The notes under the pieces were generated by a model. The model made no database searches. It saw nothing but the letters and a program-made list of their open reading frames with translations, and was not told the DNA's origin. Of a stretch of DNA of 64,000 bases, positions 34,732-45,936 are shown piece by piece. The position numbers and the translations under genes were made by a program. This DNA is from Neopestalotiopsis rosae (lineage: Eukaryota; Ascomycota; Sordariomycetes; Amphisphaeriales; Sporocadaceae): contig JALGAS010000010.1 of NCBI GenBank assembly GCA_023078685.1, positions 620,001 to 684,000 of the forward strand, written 5' to 3'. Each line of letters starts with the position of its first letter. Position 1 is the stretch's first letter.

Positions 34732-35328
34732 TCATGCCTTGTGTAAAGCTTCAATCACTTCTGCCGTCGACGCCGTGCCGCCGAACATTCGTAGGGCGTG
34801 TAGAGCGGCTAAATGGTCTGGTTCATTGCATGTCCCAGTCGCATCACTGACGGTAGTAACGGCGAAGTCCATCTGATAGGCATCTCTTGCCGTTGTCTCG
34901 ACACATACATCCGTCCCCACTCCTGTCAAAATCAAATGGTTGACACCGCGCTCCTTTAGGGTATTTTCCAACGACGTCCGAAAAAAACCAGAGTTTCTCG
35001 TTTTATCGACGACTTTTTCGTCGGGCTCGGGCGTGAGCTCGTCCAAGATATCGGCATCCCAAGACCCTCGTATCAGGCCTTGTAGTCTTTCAAGACGATC
35101 CCCTCTGTCGCGGCCGCGTCTATCAGAGTAGTCGGCGTTGTATCCTGTCCTCAGGAAGAAGACCGGGATGTCAGCGGCACGGAACGCGGAGCGCAGCTCG
35201 TTGATGTGCGGAACAATCGATGTTGGTTCGCTTTGCAAGCCTAACTTTGCGAAGCTACCTTGTTTGTGGCAGAAGCCGTTTTGCATGTCGACCACTAAAA
35301 GCGCTGGAGCGGAATCAAGTTGGACCAT
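34732..35328 (-). CDS. Isochorismatase-like cysteine hydrolase
   Basis: A single exon of 198 residues. The Asp-Lys-Cys catalytic set is present: ALLVVDMQNGF (Asp), VVDKTRNSGF (Lys) and LTGVGTDVCVETTARDA (Cys). Length and motif order match the cysteine-hydrolase branch (nicotinamidase, ureidoacrylate and related amidases) rather than NRPS-linked isochorismatases. It probably hydrolyses a small amide or carbamoyl compound in the cytosol; no targeting signal is seen. It lies tail-to-tail with the SDR and upstream of argininosuccinate lyase. The absence of introns, as in the SDR, is notable here where most genes have several. Confidence 0.9.
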   Translation of the reverse strand: MVQLDSAPALLVVDMQNGFCHKQGSFAKLGLQSEPTSIVPHINELRSAFRAADIPVFFLRTGYNADYSDRRGRDRGDRLERLQGLIRGSWDADILDELTPEPDEKVVDKTRNSGFFRTSLENTLKERGVNHLILTGVGTDVCVETTARDAYQMDFAVTTVSDATGTCNEPDHLAALHALRMFGGTASTAEVIEALHKA

Positions 35329-36752
35329 CTTAGCGAACGGCAGCTTTGTGTCTATTGTGATTTTCCGTGTGAAAGGCTCTTACGAGAGGAAGTTACGACT
35401 CGGCCTTAATAACGAGAACTTCAAAAGAGATGCCCAGTATAACTGATAATATTTTTATCTTGTGACGGCACTGGTACATACGGGCCATGCGCACCGCGGT
35501 GCGGGGTACGCTTATGGCTTGCGTGGTCTTGCTATAAGAGCTATTTCTAAGAGATTACATATGTACAGTATACCCAAAACTCGAGGTTACCATAGAGAGC
35601 GGTCTGTAAGTAAACAACGATGATAAGCCCTGCGCGGAGGGCCTTTGGTATAATCGATGCGACATGCGCTCTGGGGTTGTGATCTGCACACCGTTTAGGG
35701 CAGAACTTTTCGTAGCTCTTTGATTCCGCTTAAGTGGTTTGAGTCTAGAGCAATCAAATACGTATTGATTGAAGCGTCGTCAGTTCGAATCTGTGCCCAA
35801 TGACAGGGTACGCATATCGTCGAAACACTTGTCTTGGCATACCATTATGCCAAAGGGCATGATGCGAGAATACACTAACCACTATCTGGAGTCGTGCAAC
35901 AAGTGGCTGTATGACACTTTTATTGAGTGGAATCAGGTGGGTCATCATGCGACGACCGCGAGCAAAGGGGATCGATCTTACTGTACTCGCTCTTTCTTTA
36001 AAGTAAATCACTGACTTCTATGAGGATGAATTTTTAAGACACCGACGTGGCAATCGCCGAGGCGAATGGGGATCCTGGAGGTACCACATCGGGCTATTCC
36101 AATGACCATGTGCGCCTGGCGCCTACTTGACTCTGTTGACCTGCAGTGGAGCTGTTGCTGACGAGCTTGCACGGGTTCTCCTAGCAAAGTTGAAAGATTA
36201 GCAGTTATCGGAAGTCAGGGAATATCTTGACCAGATGAATAAGCTGCTGGCAGCAGCTACTATAATTCCATATTTTCCATTCCTTTATCAAGGTTGTGAT
36301 CCCAAGAATAGGTTGACTTCTAGTAGACACCAGTCAAGACCTGTTACGATTCAGCCATACATATTGCATACATTTGATACGTCATGCTAGGGAGCTCCAC
36401 TGTGAGCAATGCACGGATCAGATAACTGACCGGGCTGCAGACAGATATGGAGCAGATAAGCTTGCTGAGCTCCGATAAGGAGCTTGAAGCTGGTGCACTA
36501 AAAAATCATAGGAGGGGTCCCTATGTGACTCCATAACACCGGTGTCGGCCCCACAAACTTTTCCTATGACTGCCCCCAACTGGGCAATTGAGTTTGATTC
36601 CTCAACATATATTTTGATCTTGTTTACTGAGGCCCTTGATCTCGAAGACAATTACGCCCCATACGCCCAATTGGCCTCATCGATCCCATTATCTCTCAGC
36701 CTTGAAATCGCAACGAACGCAACGAGCAAACGCCACTCCCAATCAGCTCAAC
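35329..36752. other. Intergenic region with gene remnants
   Basis: Includes copy 2 of the duplicated segment (35758-35840). After it an open frame continues to about 36013 (reading MREYTNHYLESCNKWLYDTF), which looks coding but has no recognised family. The rest is degraded and unassigned. The last 200 nt are the upstream region of argininosuccinate lyase. Confidence 0.4.
35758..35840 (+). repeat. Duplicated coding-like segment, copy 2 (continuous)
   Basis: Counterpart of 32117-32332 without the internal insertion. The shared stretch GAATCTGTGCCCAAT is identical in both. Confidence 0.6.
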
Positions 36753-38414
36753 ATGGCCGAGAAGAAGGCGGACGCCCCTGCAGCTGGCATGCTCTGGGGA
36801 GGCAGATTCACAGGTTCGAACGTCTCGGGAAACAACCATTGGATGCAGTATACTGACCAGACTGTGTGCAGGTGCGATCGATCCTCTCATGTACAAGTAC
36901 AATGCCTCCATTGGATACGACAAGGCTCTCTACAAAGAAGATATCCTTGGCTCGATTGCTTTCGCCAGGGCCAACTCAAAGGCTGGCATCATCACCGAAG
37001 ACGAATTCAAGGCCATTGAGCATGGTTTGCTCCAAGTGATGGAAGAATGGAAGCAGGGAACTTTCGCTATCCAGGCGAATGACGAAGATGTGAGAGGTTA
37101 CTCGATTCCACTCAACTTCTCGAGGCTAACACGAAAGATCAGATTCACACGGCAAACGAACGTCGCTTGGGAGAGGTCATCGGCAAAGACATTGCGGGTA
37201 AGCTGCACACAGGTCGCAGCCGCAACGAGCAAGTTGTCTGTGACATGCGCATGTGGTTGCGCGACCGTATCCGCGAAATCGACAGCCAACTCGTCGCATT
37301 CCTAAAGGTCATTGTCGCACGTGCCGAGTCCGAAATGTAAGCCTAGTCCCACCTCTGTCCAAAAGCGCCTTTGCTGACTGACAACCTCAGCGACTACATC
37401 ATGCCTGGATACACCCATCTCCAGCGTGCTCAGCCAGTTCGATGGTCTCAATGGCTGATGTCACACGCCGCTGCATTCAAGCAGGATCTCGAACGATTGC
37501 GCCAAGTCTTCGACAGGGTCAACCTTAGCCCACTTGGTTGTGGCGCTTTGGCTGGCAATCCATTCCGAATCGATCGAAACACAATAGCTCAGGAGCTTGG
37601 GTTTGGCGGAATCACCCTGAACTCGATGAATACTTCGGCGGACCGTGATTACGTAATTGAATTCCTGACCTGGAACTCGATTTTCGCCAACCACGTCAGC
37701 AGGTGGGCTGAGGACCTTATCATTTATGGAACATCTGAATTCGGTTTCGTCCGACTGGCCGACGCCTATTCTACGGGTAGCTCTTTGATGCCCAACAAGC
37801 ACAACGCGGATTCGTTGGAGCTTCTGCGCGGCAAGTCTGGGCGTGCTTTCGGTCAAATGGCTGGACTAATGATGGTGAGTCCTCTTATTAACATCTCCGC
37901 CAGTTGCCTTGGCTTTGAAGGTGACTAGCAGTGCATTGAGAACGGCTACTGACTTTTAACTTGACAGACTGTGAAGAGCTTGCCATCTTGCTATAACAAA
38001 GATCTCCAGGAAGGCTGGGAACCTATGCTGGATTCAGTTCAGACTGTATCTGACAGTCTAGGCATAGCCAATGGTGTCATTGCTACACTGAAGGTGCGAC
38101 CAGAGCGGATGAAGGCTGCTTTGGACAAGACGATGCTTGCCACTGATGTCGCAGAGTGGTTGGTGAGGAAGGGATGCCCGTTCCGAGAGGCTCACCACAT
38201 CTCTGGACGCGTTGTTGCACTGTCCGAGAACACGGAAGTTTCCATGGACAAGCTGACCCTTGAGCAACTGCAAGCCATTGATGCTCGATTCACAGCAGAC
38301 ATCACGGAGGCTTTCGAATATGAAACAAGTGTCGAGTTGAAATCGTCCCAAGGCGGTACCAGTCGATCAGCCGTGCTGGAGCAGATCCAGGTACTCAGGG
38401 CCATGTTTAACTAG
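36753..38414 (+). CDS. Argininosuccinate lyase (ARG4/ASL family), divergent copy
   Basis: Exons 36753-36813, 36872-37089, 37143-37336, 37391-37874 and 37968-38414 give 467 residues, the normal ASL size. Conserved blocks: [61 protein letters not shown] (catalytic His), [17 protein letters not shown] and [12 protein letters not shown]. The superfamily signature is [10 protein letters not shown] (37776-37805). It keeps the GSSxMPxKxN pattern, but has Asn and His where ASLs normally have Gln and Lys. The reaction would be argininosuccinate to arginine plus fumarate. The signature changes suggest a paralogue with altered role, perhaps tied to nearby amino-acid chemistry; a housekeeping role is not excluded. 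The first intron uses an unusual GTTCGA donor. Confidence 0.92.
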
Positions 38415-39864
38415 GAGTCTGGTCGCCTGGTGCATGATGCAGCCTAAGGATGGGAATCTGGGACGGAAATCACGAATTCCACGTTTCATTCTGTGTAAAA
38501 CCATATGAACTAAGAGCGAGGCTCTTGAATGAAAAAAAAAGTCCTAAAAAACAAACACAATGTCATTAGAACGCTCGAACAGAACAATCGCCGGGCCAGA
38601 CGGACATAGGAGGAGTCGTCGATCAATAGAGCTACAGTATTGAAGGCATCTTCCTATTGGTGGTTGAGTTCTTGAGAATCGGCAGTCAAAATACCGACTT
38701 GCTGCCAATTGGACCACGTAGATGATGTTTTGGTCAAACGACGCAGGCGCAAGGCATTACGAGGGGATATTGGGAGCTAGAGCGCAACTGGCTCTCCGCT
38801 TTGCTTGTCCCTCCGCGGCAACGTTAGTACATCCCTGGCTCTCAGGAAACTTGACAATCGTAAGAAAGATTTGTAGATATAGAAATTTCCGTTGCGCGAT
38901 CAACGCCAAGCGACGAAAGGGCGGATTTGGTGGCGATTCGTCTCAAGGACTTTCTCATCTACAGCAATGTTGGCCCAAACAGGTGATCTGCATGCTTTCG
39001 TTTATGCGATTTAAGAGAGGAGACCACTTACTCAAAGGAAACACGCGAAAGTCTTCGCGCATTGCACATCCACAAATCTGATTGAAGGAGCGTCAGATGC
39101 ATTTTTGGTGCTTTGGTATTGACTATAAGTCTGCAAGAAGGGTCCACCCACGTATGCATCAACTCGACTAAAATGGGAATAAAGTTGCCTCAATTAATAC
39201 CATCCGCAGATAACATGCTACTTTGTGAAAAGGTGAAACCTTCAAAAAGAAGAAATTGTTCCCGAGTACGTAACATCCGGAAGTTTTATAACTCCTACTG
39301 GGCATCCCACCGGGAATTGTAAAGGTGGGTTAGCGGTGCAAATACCGAATGCCTGGTCGAGCACCGGCTTGGACAATATCTACTGCAAGCACCCGCCAAT
39401 GAATGGTGCAGGACTTATATTAAATCTGGGGTTGCATACTTTCTGCCAAACTTGCAGAGCGGAAAGTATCCGGAAGGTAAGTGGCCGCATACCAGAATAG
39501 TGTTGGAGCCTCTAAATCCGGTCTGAACGCGGTTTACAGCGCGGGGGCCTTGGCAGCCCACTATGGCCCTTATTGGTGCGCGACAACCACTATACTGCGC
39601 TCCACGAACCGGCGTTCCTTTGCCCCTGTTATACCATACAACGCCAAGGCTTATTTCGGACCTCACTTGGTCGAAAACGTGAAAATAACATCAAAGAGAT
39701 GGAATGGTTTCTCCCAACATAGTTGATGCCAAGATGTTTTTGAATTATAAAAGACGAATGTCGACGTCGATCATTGTGGGAGACTCATGCGCCTTGAAAG
39801 CTTGAATGGGACTTCCCGACCAAAAGCCAAAATTCGTCGATTTTCTGTTATCATAACAGTCAAG
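38415..39864. other. Long intergenic region, nothing firm
   Basis: About 1.4 kb. A tRNA-like stem-loop on the minus strand near 38680-38700 was rejected. ORFs at 38722-39081 and 39415-39726 have no recognisable features. Confidence 0.4.
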
Positions 39865-41189
39865 ATGGGGTTCGCGACTAGCTTCTTCTTGCTGATCGGG
39901 CTTACTGCCTGTAAAGCACTTGCACAGGTCAAGGGTTCTCCTACAGGCTTTGCTGCCGGAACCACCGGTGGCGGTTCTGCGACGCCGCAGTATCCTTCCA
40001 GTCTTGCAGAGTGAGTAACACGGCTATGATCCGCAAGGCCCAGCTAATATTATTGGTACAATAGGCTCGAAACATGGCTCACAGACTCCACTGCGCGTGT
40101 CATCATGATCTCCCAGACTTGGGATTATACAAGCTACTCGGGCACAACGTCTGCGCAGTGCTGCCCAAACACGTGCCAGCCAAATGGACAACTGTGGATT
40201 ATGGACACCTGCGACTACGCCACTACTGCTTGCACCTACTACAATGCTGCTCGCAGCCCTATCAAGGTGGCAAGCAACAAGAGTCTTGTTGGTGTAGGCA
40301 GCAGTGGTGTCATCAAGGGCCGAGGACTGACTATTGGCGGAGGCGCCACAAACGTCATTATTCAGAACATCTTTTTCACGGTAAGTGATAGATATTCATC
40401 CCATCCCATCTTACTTGGTGAGATATATTCTAACTGGTTTGTTCAACCAGGGCTTGAACCCGCAGTATGTCTGGGGAGGTGACATCATCACACTCGATGG
40501 AACTGACAATGTTTGGATCGACCACAACAAGTGTAAGCAGCAGAACTTGTTCACAAGTCGAGCCACACTAACCCATGCCATTGATAGTCTCCCTTACGGG
40601 CCGACAAATGATCGTTTCAGGTTGGGGCACCGGTGGACGCGTGACCATTTCCAACAACGAATTTGACGGCACCACTTCTTGGTCAGCCAGCTGCAACGGC
40701 GAGCACTACTGGACGATCCTGCTGCTCGGGCTCAAGGACTACTACACCTTTGTCGGCAACTACATCCACGACGTCTCTGGCCGCGCCCCGCACATGGGCA
40801 CCGACTACGACGCCTCGGAGATCATCTTCCACGGCGTGAACAATTACTTTAAAAACATTGGCGGCCACGCCTTTGACATTGACGTCAACACCTGGGTCCT
40901 GCTCGAGGGCAACTACTTTGAAAACGTCGACACGCCCATCACCTCGGGCTCGCTCACCAGCAGCAACTTGTACTCTGTCGTCACCGTCGACGACGCCAGC
41001 GGGTGCACCAGCAGTCTCGGTTATATTTGCGAGTGGAACCGGCTGTCCGGCTCGGGCAGCTTCCCGTCCTCGACGAGCTCGGCTGCATTGTCCAAGTTGG
41101 CCCCCTACAAGAGCTCCCTGATTGGTCATTATGGAGTGGCTGATGTGCCTACCACGGTGACTGCCAACGCAGGGGTTGGAAAGATCTAA
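39865..41189 (+). CDS. Secreted pectin lyase, polysaccharide lyase family 1
   Basis: Exons 39865-40010, 40065-40380, 40451-40532 and 40588-41189 give 381 residues. The start at 39865 yields a signal peptide ([20 protein letters not shown]); an in-frame start 26 codons upstream would spoil it. Marks of fungal pectin lyases: [83 protein letters not shown] and [18 protein letters not shown]. The WSATCN-type loop favours pectin lyase over pectate lyase. It cleaves methylated homogalacturonan in plant cell walls by beta-elimination. The last exon is GC-rich compared with the flanks. Confidence 0.93.
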
Positions 41190-42261
41190 TGAAGTTTTAA
41201 ACTGCTCGTGTCATGTGGCATGGGTCGTTTGATATCAATCAAACATCGGTCTTCAGATGAATACACTCCATGATTAGTGATGATGCCTTTCTGTATTGTC
41301 CATGATTAGTAGTAGACTGCAGACACGGTGGTGATTTAATCAACCTGTAATAACAGCGCGCATGGATGCAAGTCTTGTCGAATTCAAAGCTCCAAACCTG
41401 ATCATACTTTTTCTTGGTGATTGCGCCAACTGTAAACAACATCAATTCATTGTCTGTTGTGATTCCTGTTGGCTCATTTGTGGTTGTGGTTGTGGCTATG
41501 ATTGGGCGCGTGCGCGCGTATGCAGTGGTAAGAATATGCGCAAGTTTACCATGTAATCAATCAATCAAAATCTGGCCAAAACCAACGCATTTATCATAGT
41601 GGCGTTGGATTTTAAGCATTATTATTCTTGGCAGACTTGAGGCTGATCTGATGGGAGTTGACTGAGAGTGATCTGAACTATCTAATTAGGACCAATAGGG
41701 CTGAAATGTAAAATGCGTGTCCAAGTTGCAGGGATCACACTTGCTCAAATGTTCTCAAGCTTACACGACCCTACATGACTCGGACACTTTTCTGCAGTGA
41801 GCGACCAATAGGGTGGCGGGCGCGGACTAGGGTGCCTGGTAAACTTGCGCAAACTTACGCAAAACACCACGGATTGATCCATCGCAAACCCCCACCCAGC
41901 CAATCGTGGGTGGGTTGGAATAATCCCCGGCTATTCAAGAGGCCGTTTCATTCCCATAGTGCTGGGCCCGGGGCGCGACCATTTGCAACATCCTTCTCCC
42001 CATTAACCGGCGCAGATTGATTCCTGTAGCTAACACTGGAAACGTTCAAAATGTCATTCTAGCCCAGTTAGAGTTTCTTCCTGGTTCTTGCTGGCTGTTT
42101 TCTCCCGTTCTTTTGGAAGCGACACTGGTGAAAGTTTTGTGACCATTTAATCACTGATGCTTGCATAACTCAGTCCGCCAAAGTCATTTCTGTTGCCTTT
42201 TTGGCGCACGCCTTCAATATTGAGAGACTGTTCTGCCACAGCCGCCTTTCACGACGCCACG
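41190..42261. other. Intergenic, nothing recognised
   Basis: Upstream region of the ferric reductase. A GTTGTGGTTGTGG-type low-complexity run lies at about 41483-41497. No gene or RNA was recognised. Confidence 0.4.
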
Positions 42262-44332
42262 ATGCACGACCAACTTGTCAGGCGCAAGACACCATGGCTG
42301 GACATGCCCTTGGTATTCTCGGGTAATTACCGAGAATATGAGTGCACACTAGAAGAGGCATCTCAGTGTGAATACCAGCAGGGTTATTGGAGGTTTTGGT
42401 AGGATGCTCAGTATACAAAGGCGTGCGACGATCATCAAGCTAATTCAAAACTATTCAAGGTACGAGGCCGATCACAGATTCGCGTTACCGACCATTGCAT
42501 TCTTTCTTGCCGTCATCATTGTCTTCTCCGTGGCGCACACTGCCGGCAATGTGCTCCCGAAAAGTCTACTACGGACGGGCCTCGTGAACAAGACGAGGTC
42601 ACTCTTTCGGTATCTATCGTATCGAACCATCCGGATACCCTTTCTGAACTGGAACTCGGCGCCCGTAGGCGTGTTGTTGCTGGCGGCCATTGGCACGGTG
42701 TTCTTCTTTGCCATGACCCTAGGCCCCCAGCCGTACTATTGGCCCAACACGGATGATGTCGACTACGGATCCTCTCCACCTATCGCGACGAGAGCAGGAT
42801 GGATGGGATTGGCTTGCATGCCATTTGTCTTCGCTACTGCGGGAAAGGCCAACATCATTACATACTTCACGGGTGTGTCGCACGAGCGTCTGCAAGTGTT
42901 CCACCGCTGGATCTCGTACGCCTTCTTCATCCTGGCGCTGATCCATACATTCCCATTCATCGTGTACAATTATCAAAAGAACATGATGACTGAAATGTGG
43001 AACGAAATGGTCTTTTATTGGACTGGAGTTGTCGCGCTCGTTGCCCAAGCATGGCTGACTTTTGCGTCATTGAGTCCCCTTCGGTAAGAACTATCATTCC
43101 TCTGGTCGGCAGCTTCTTCAAATATCGGTTGCTAATTAAGTCAGAAATCTGTGCTATGAATGGTTCAAGTTTTCGCATTACCTGGCCGCGCTGATATTTG
43201 TCCTATTCTTCTTCTTCCATTGCGATGCTACATTGACAGCTTGGTACGTACTTCGCTGATTGGCAACAAAGTAAACAAAATGGATGAGAACGCAATGACT
43301 AACATCTTACAAAGGGACTATTTCGTCGCGACTGGCGTGTTGTTCAGTCTCTCATGGCTCTATCGTCATGTACGCATTTATTTCGAGCACGGTATCAGCC
43401 ACCGGGCCGAACTCAGTCGCGCCTCAAACGGTTTCATTCGCGTCGCGATACCCACCAAGACGAAATGGACAGTAGCGCAGCATTACTTTATACGTATCAT
43501 GGGACTTGGTGTTCACGATGCCACGATCCATCCGTTCACCGCATGCTCCGTTCCGTCGACCGATGCAAAGTACCCCAGCGACGAAAGCGAATTGGTGTTC
43601 TTCATCAAGCCTCGTGGTGGCTTCACTGCTCGACTGGCGAGCTTTATCGAATCGAACTCAACTTTCCGGCCGAGGGTACTAATAGATGGGCCCTACGGCG
43701 GAGTTGACCCCAAAGCTATCAATGATGCCCATCGCATGGTGGTCATTGCGGGTGGATCTGGTGCTGGATGGGTGTTTCCTTTCATTACAATCTTCTTGAA
43801 GCGATTGCCGACGGGTGATGGTAAAACAGAGGAGGCGTCATCTCCATCCCTCAGAGTGGTGTTGGCGTCGCGAGAACGTGCCACCGTCTCGTGGTTTCAG
43901 ACTGAAGTCCAACAAATTCTACAGTCATGTTCAATGACGAACACATCAGCTGTCGAAATCGAGATATACTATACTGGTTCGGGAGAAAGTGAGCGGATCG
44001 CAGTATCAGAAGATATGCAGGAGGCTCCCGAGAAGCTCAGCAAGACAACATCAAACCAAGTCCGGCAAACGAGAGGCACGAGCTTGTCGCCGACGTCGCA
44101 GTCCTTTGACGGGCAGCGCATGCAGCATTTCGAATCGAGACCAGATCTGTCCAGCCTCATCGTCAATGAGGCAGGATCCATTACGCGCGGTCAGAGTATG
44201 AGCGTATTTGTGTGTGGACCGCTGAGCATGCAGAGCGATGTCGCCAATGCCGTGGCTCGTGAGCAGTTGACTTTGGCAAAGACGGGTGCTGGCGACATTT
44301 ACCTGCACTTGGAGCACTTTTCTTGGGCATAG
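42262..44332 (+). CDS. Ferric reductase-like transmembrane protein (FRE/NOX-type)
   Basis: Exons 42262-42398, 42460-43083, 43145-43243 and 43315-44332 give 625 residues. The membrane core carries paired His for two hemes (LQVFHRWISYAFFILALIHTFPF, and FSHYLAALIFVLFFFFHCD). The FAD-binding HPFTACSVP, the nucleotide-binding IDGPYGG and the C-terminal VCGPLSMQSDVANAV follow in order. The N-terminal WLDMPLVFSGN and YWRFWYEADHRFALPT are typical of the filamentous-fungal subgroup. It should pass electrons from NADPH to extracellular Fe(III) or Cu(II) at the plasma membrane for high-affinity metal uptake. A Ser/Thr-rich insertion splits the NAD domain. No partner oxidase or permease is adjacent. Confidence 0.93.
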
Positions 44333-44487
44333 TGATATTTACTTATTCAATTCCATTATATTGATTCGAGGTTCGGCCCATGATCTTGTGCTAATAGTCG
44401 GGTACCTATACTGTCTTTCTGCTTCGCCATCCGGAAGACTCTAGTGAAGAAGTACTTTTGTTTTGTGAGTTCCGCTGTCAACTCTCA

Positions 44488-45468
44488 TCACGCAGAAGGT
44501 TGAACAAGATATGCCAACATTCGATCCATTTCTCCCTTCCCCGTAGATTCAAGCCACAAATGAGGCTCAATGGCTTCAATTTCCATCAACACAAATGGTC
44601 GACCACACGTGATGAGACCATCAATGCGCGCGTAGCCAATTTTATCGCAGGGTTCCACCTCGAATCTGCGTTGCAGCGCAGCATGTATAGCGTGGACCAC
44701 CTGAAGAGTCTGGGGCGCAATATCACACATCTTGGCTAGTCGAGCAGATCCACCATAATCGTCCTGAACCCGAAAGTCGCCCTTTCGTGGTGTCTTGATC
44801 ATGACATGGGTGAGCTGACCAGCCACGAAGACGAATGAGTACTCTCCAACCAGTATGGCGGGTTCGAACTCTTGAATGAGCAATGACGATTCCAAACCCC
44901 CAGACGTGCAGAGCTCCAGGAATGCTGAGTCGTCAGCCGAGAGCATCGCCGTATTGGCAATCTTCCAAGTCATGGTGGACGATGCCGACATGGTTGGCTT
45001 GAGTACCACCGGGCCGGCAGGGCAGAAGTCTTGAATGAGCCCCTGCAGGTTCAACGTGGTCAATCCTTGGGGAGTGACGACTTGGGTCCTAGGGATTTCG
45101 AAACCCTCCCGCTCCATGTCCAACAGGTACCGTTTGTCTGAGTTCCACCGAATCAAGTTGGTGTTGTTGATTATTCGAGGGACATCTTGACCATGTTGCT
45201 TCAATCCGTCTAGCTCGTCCAAGAAGGAGAGAAAGGGTTTAGGATGTTTGTAGTATTCATTGCACCACAGAAATGTCACAACATCGACCTGCCTGATTGC
45301 TGCGATGATATCCTCATCTAGCCATGATTTGAACGTGACTGTCGCGTTCTTTTGTTTCAAGAGGCTGGGGAAATTGTAGTTTTGGTAGTATGGCCACTCG
45401 GCTCGGATAGTTGATGGTGGCTGCGTGGTCAGAAACAATACCCTGGGAGGTGTGATAGCATGGGGCAT
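44488..45468 (-). CDS. ATP-grasp ligase (COG0189/DcsG-like)
   Basis: A single exon of 326 residues from the ATG at 45468. The frame stays open about 24 codons upstream (YQKLDLPDQSAKDYIAK) without an ATG, so a 5' exon is likely missing from this model. ATP-grasp features in order: RWNSDKRYLLDMEREG, GPVVLKPTMSASSTMTW (ATP-binding Lys), LLIQEFEPAILVGEYSFVFV, KTPRKGDFRVQDDYGG and YARIDGLI...FVLMEIEAIEP (metal-binding acidic residues). The pattern RWNSDKRYLLDM followed by a PRTQVV element matches COG0189 proteins such as DcsG of the cycloserine pathway and fungal cluster ATP-grasp enzymes. It would join a carboxylate to an amine or similar nucleophile. It is followed on the same strand by GNAT and transporter genes. 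Confidence 0.87.
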   Translation of the reverse strand: MPHAITPPRVLFLTTQPPSTIRAEWPYYQNYNFPSLLKQKNATVTFKSWLDEDIIAAIRQVDVVTFLWCNEYYKHPKPFLSFLDELDGLKQHGQDVPRIINNTNLIRWNSDKRYLLDMEREGFEIPRTQVVTPQGLTTLNLQGLIQDFCPAGPVVLKPTMSASSTMTWKIANTAMLSADDSAFLELCTSGGLESSLLIQEFEPAILVGEYSFVFVAGQLTHVMIKTPRKGDFRVQDDYGGSARLAKMCDIAPQTLQVVHAIHAALQRRFEVEPCDKIGYARIDGLITCGRPFVLMEIEAIEPHLWLESTGKGEMDRMLAYLVQPSA

Positions 45469-45936
45469 TTTGGCGATATAGTCCTTGGCCGATTGGTCTG
45501 GCAAGTCCAGCTTTTGGTAAAAGTCCCGTGGCCAACATATTTATCCTACCACCAGATGGAATGTCTCGACAATACTGACAACGGCCAAACGTCTTTGGCC
45601 CCCTGCTGTGCTTGGGTTCAACGAAGTTGGCCATAATTGCCGGATTGAGGACGTGTGGCTATTGGTTCCTTGATTCAGCAAGCAGTGTCTAGTACAGTCC
45701 AGAGGAAATCTTGAAAAGACGGTCAGATTGTCTTTGTTCGGTACGGGACGGCAGGTATTCAGGTCATGTCACGATCACGCATGACGCCACGTCGACCTGA
45801 CGGGACAATCGTACGTGACTATAGCAATGGATGTATGACACTATGATGTATTTTGAGTCGCATCCACCTGTCGCTGTCTTTATGCTACCGTGATCAACCC
45901 CCAGATGAATTGTCGGAGCTTTGAGGGGGAATATGC
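45469..45936. other. Intergenic; likely 5' exon of the ATP-grasp gene
   Basis: The minus-strand frame that leads into the ATP-grasp ATG is coding-like back to about 45540, then meets a stop. A short ATG-starting frame at 45634 (ANFVEPKHSRGPK) might be a first exon, but I found no splice junction that fits. Confidence 0.35.

Noticed and set aside
35775..35800. GTTCGAATC, a T-loop-like motif in the duplicated segment
   Set aside because: The flanking bases do not pair as a T-stem, and the second copy lacks the motif.
38670..38715. tRNA-Gln-like anticodon stem-loop on the minus strand (loop with TTG)
   Set aside because: A 5-bp stem with a correct 7-nt loop is present, but no T-arm (GTTCRA) or matching acceptor stem follows.
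40683..41129. Antisense open frame of 148 codons opposite pectin lyase
   Set aside because: Repetitive Val/Asp/Gly/Arg composition typical of a shadow of GC-rich coding sequence.
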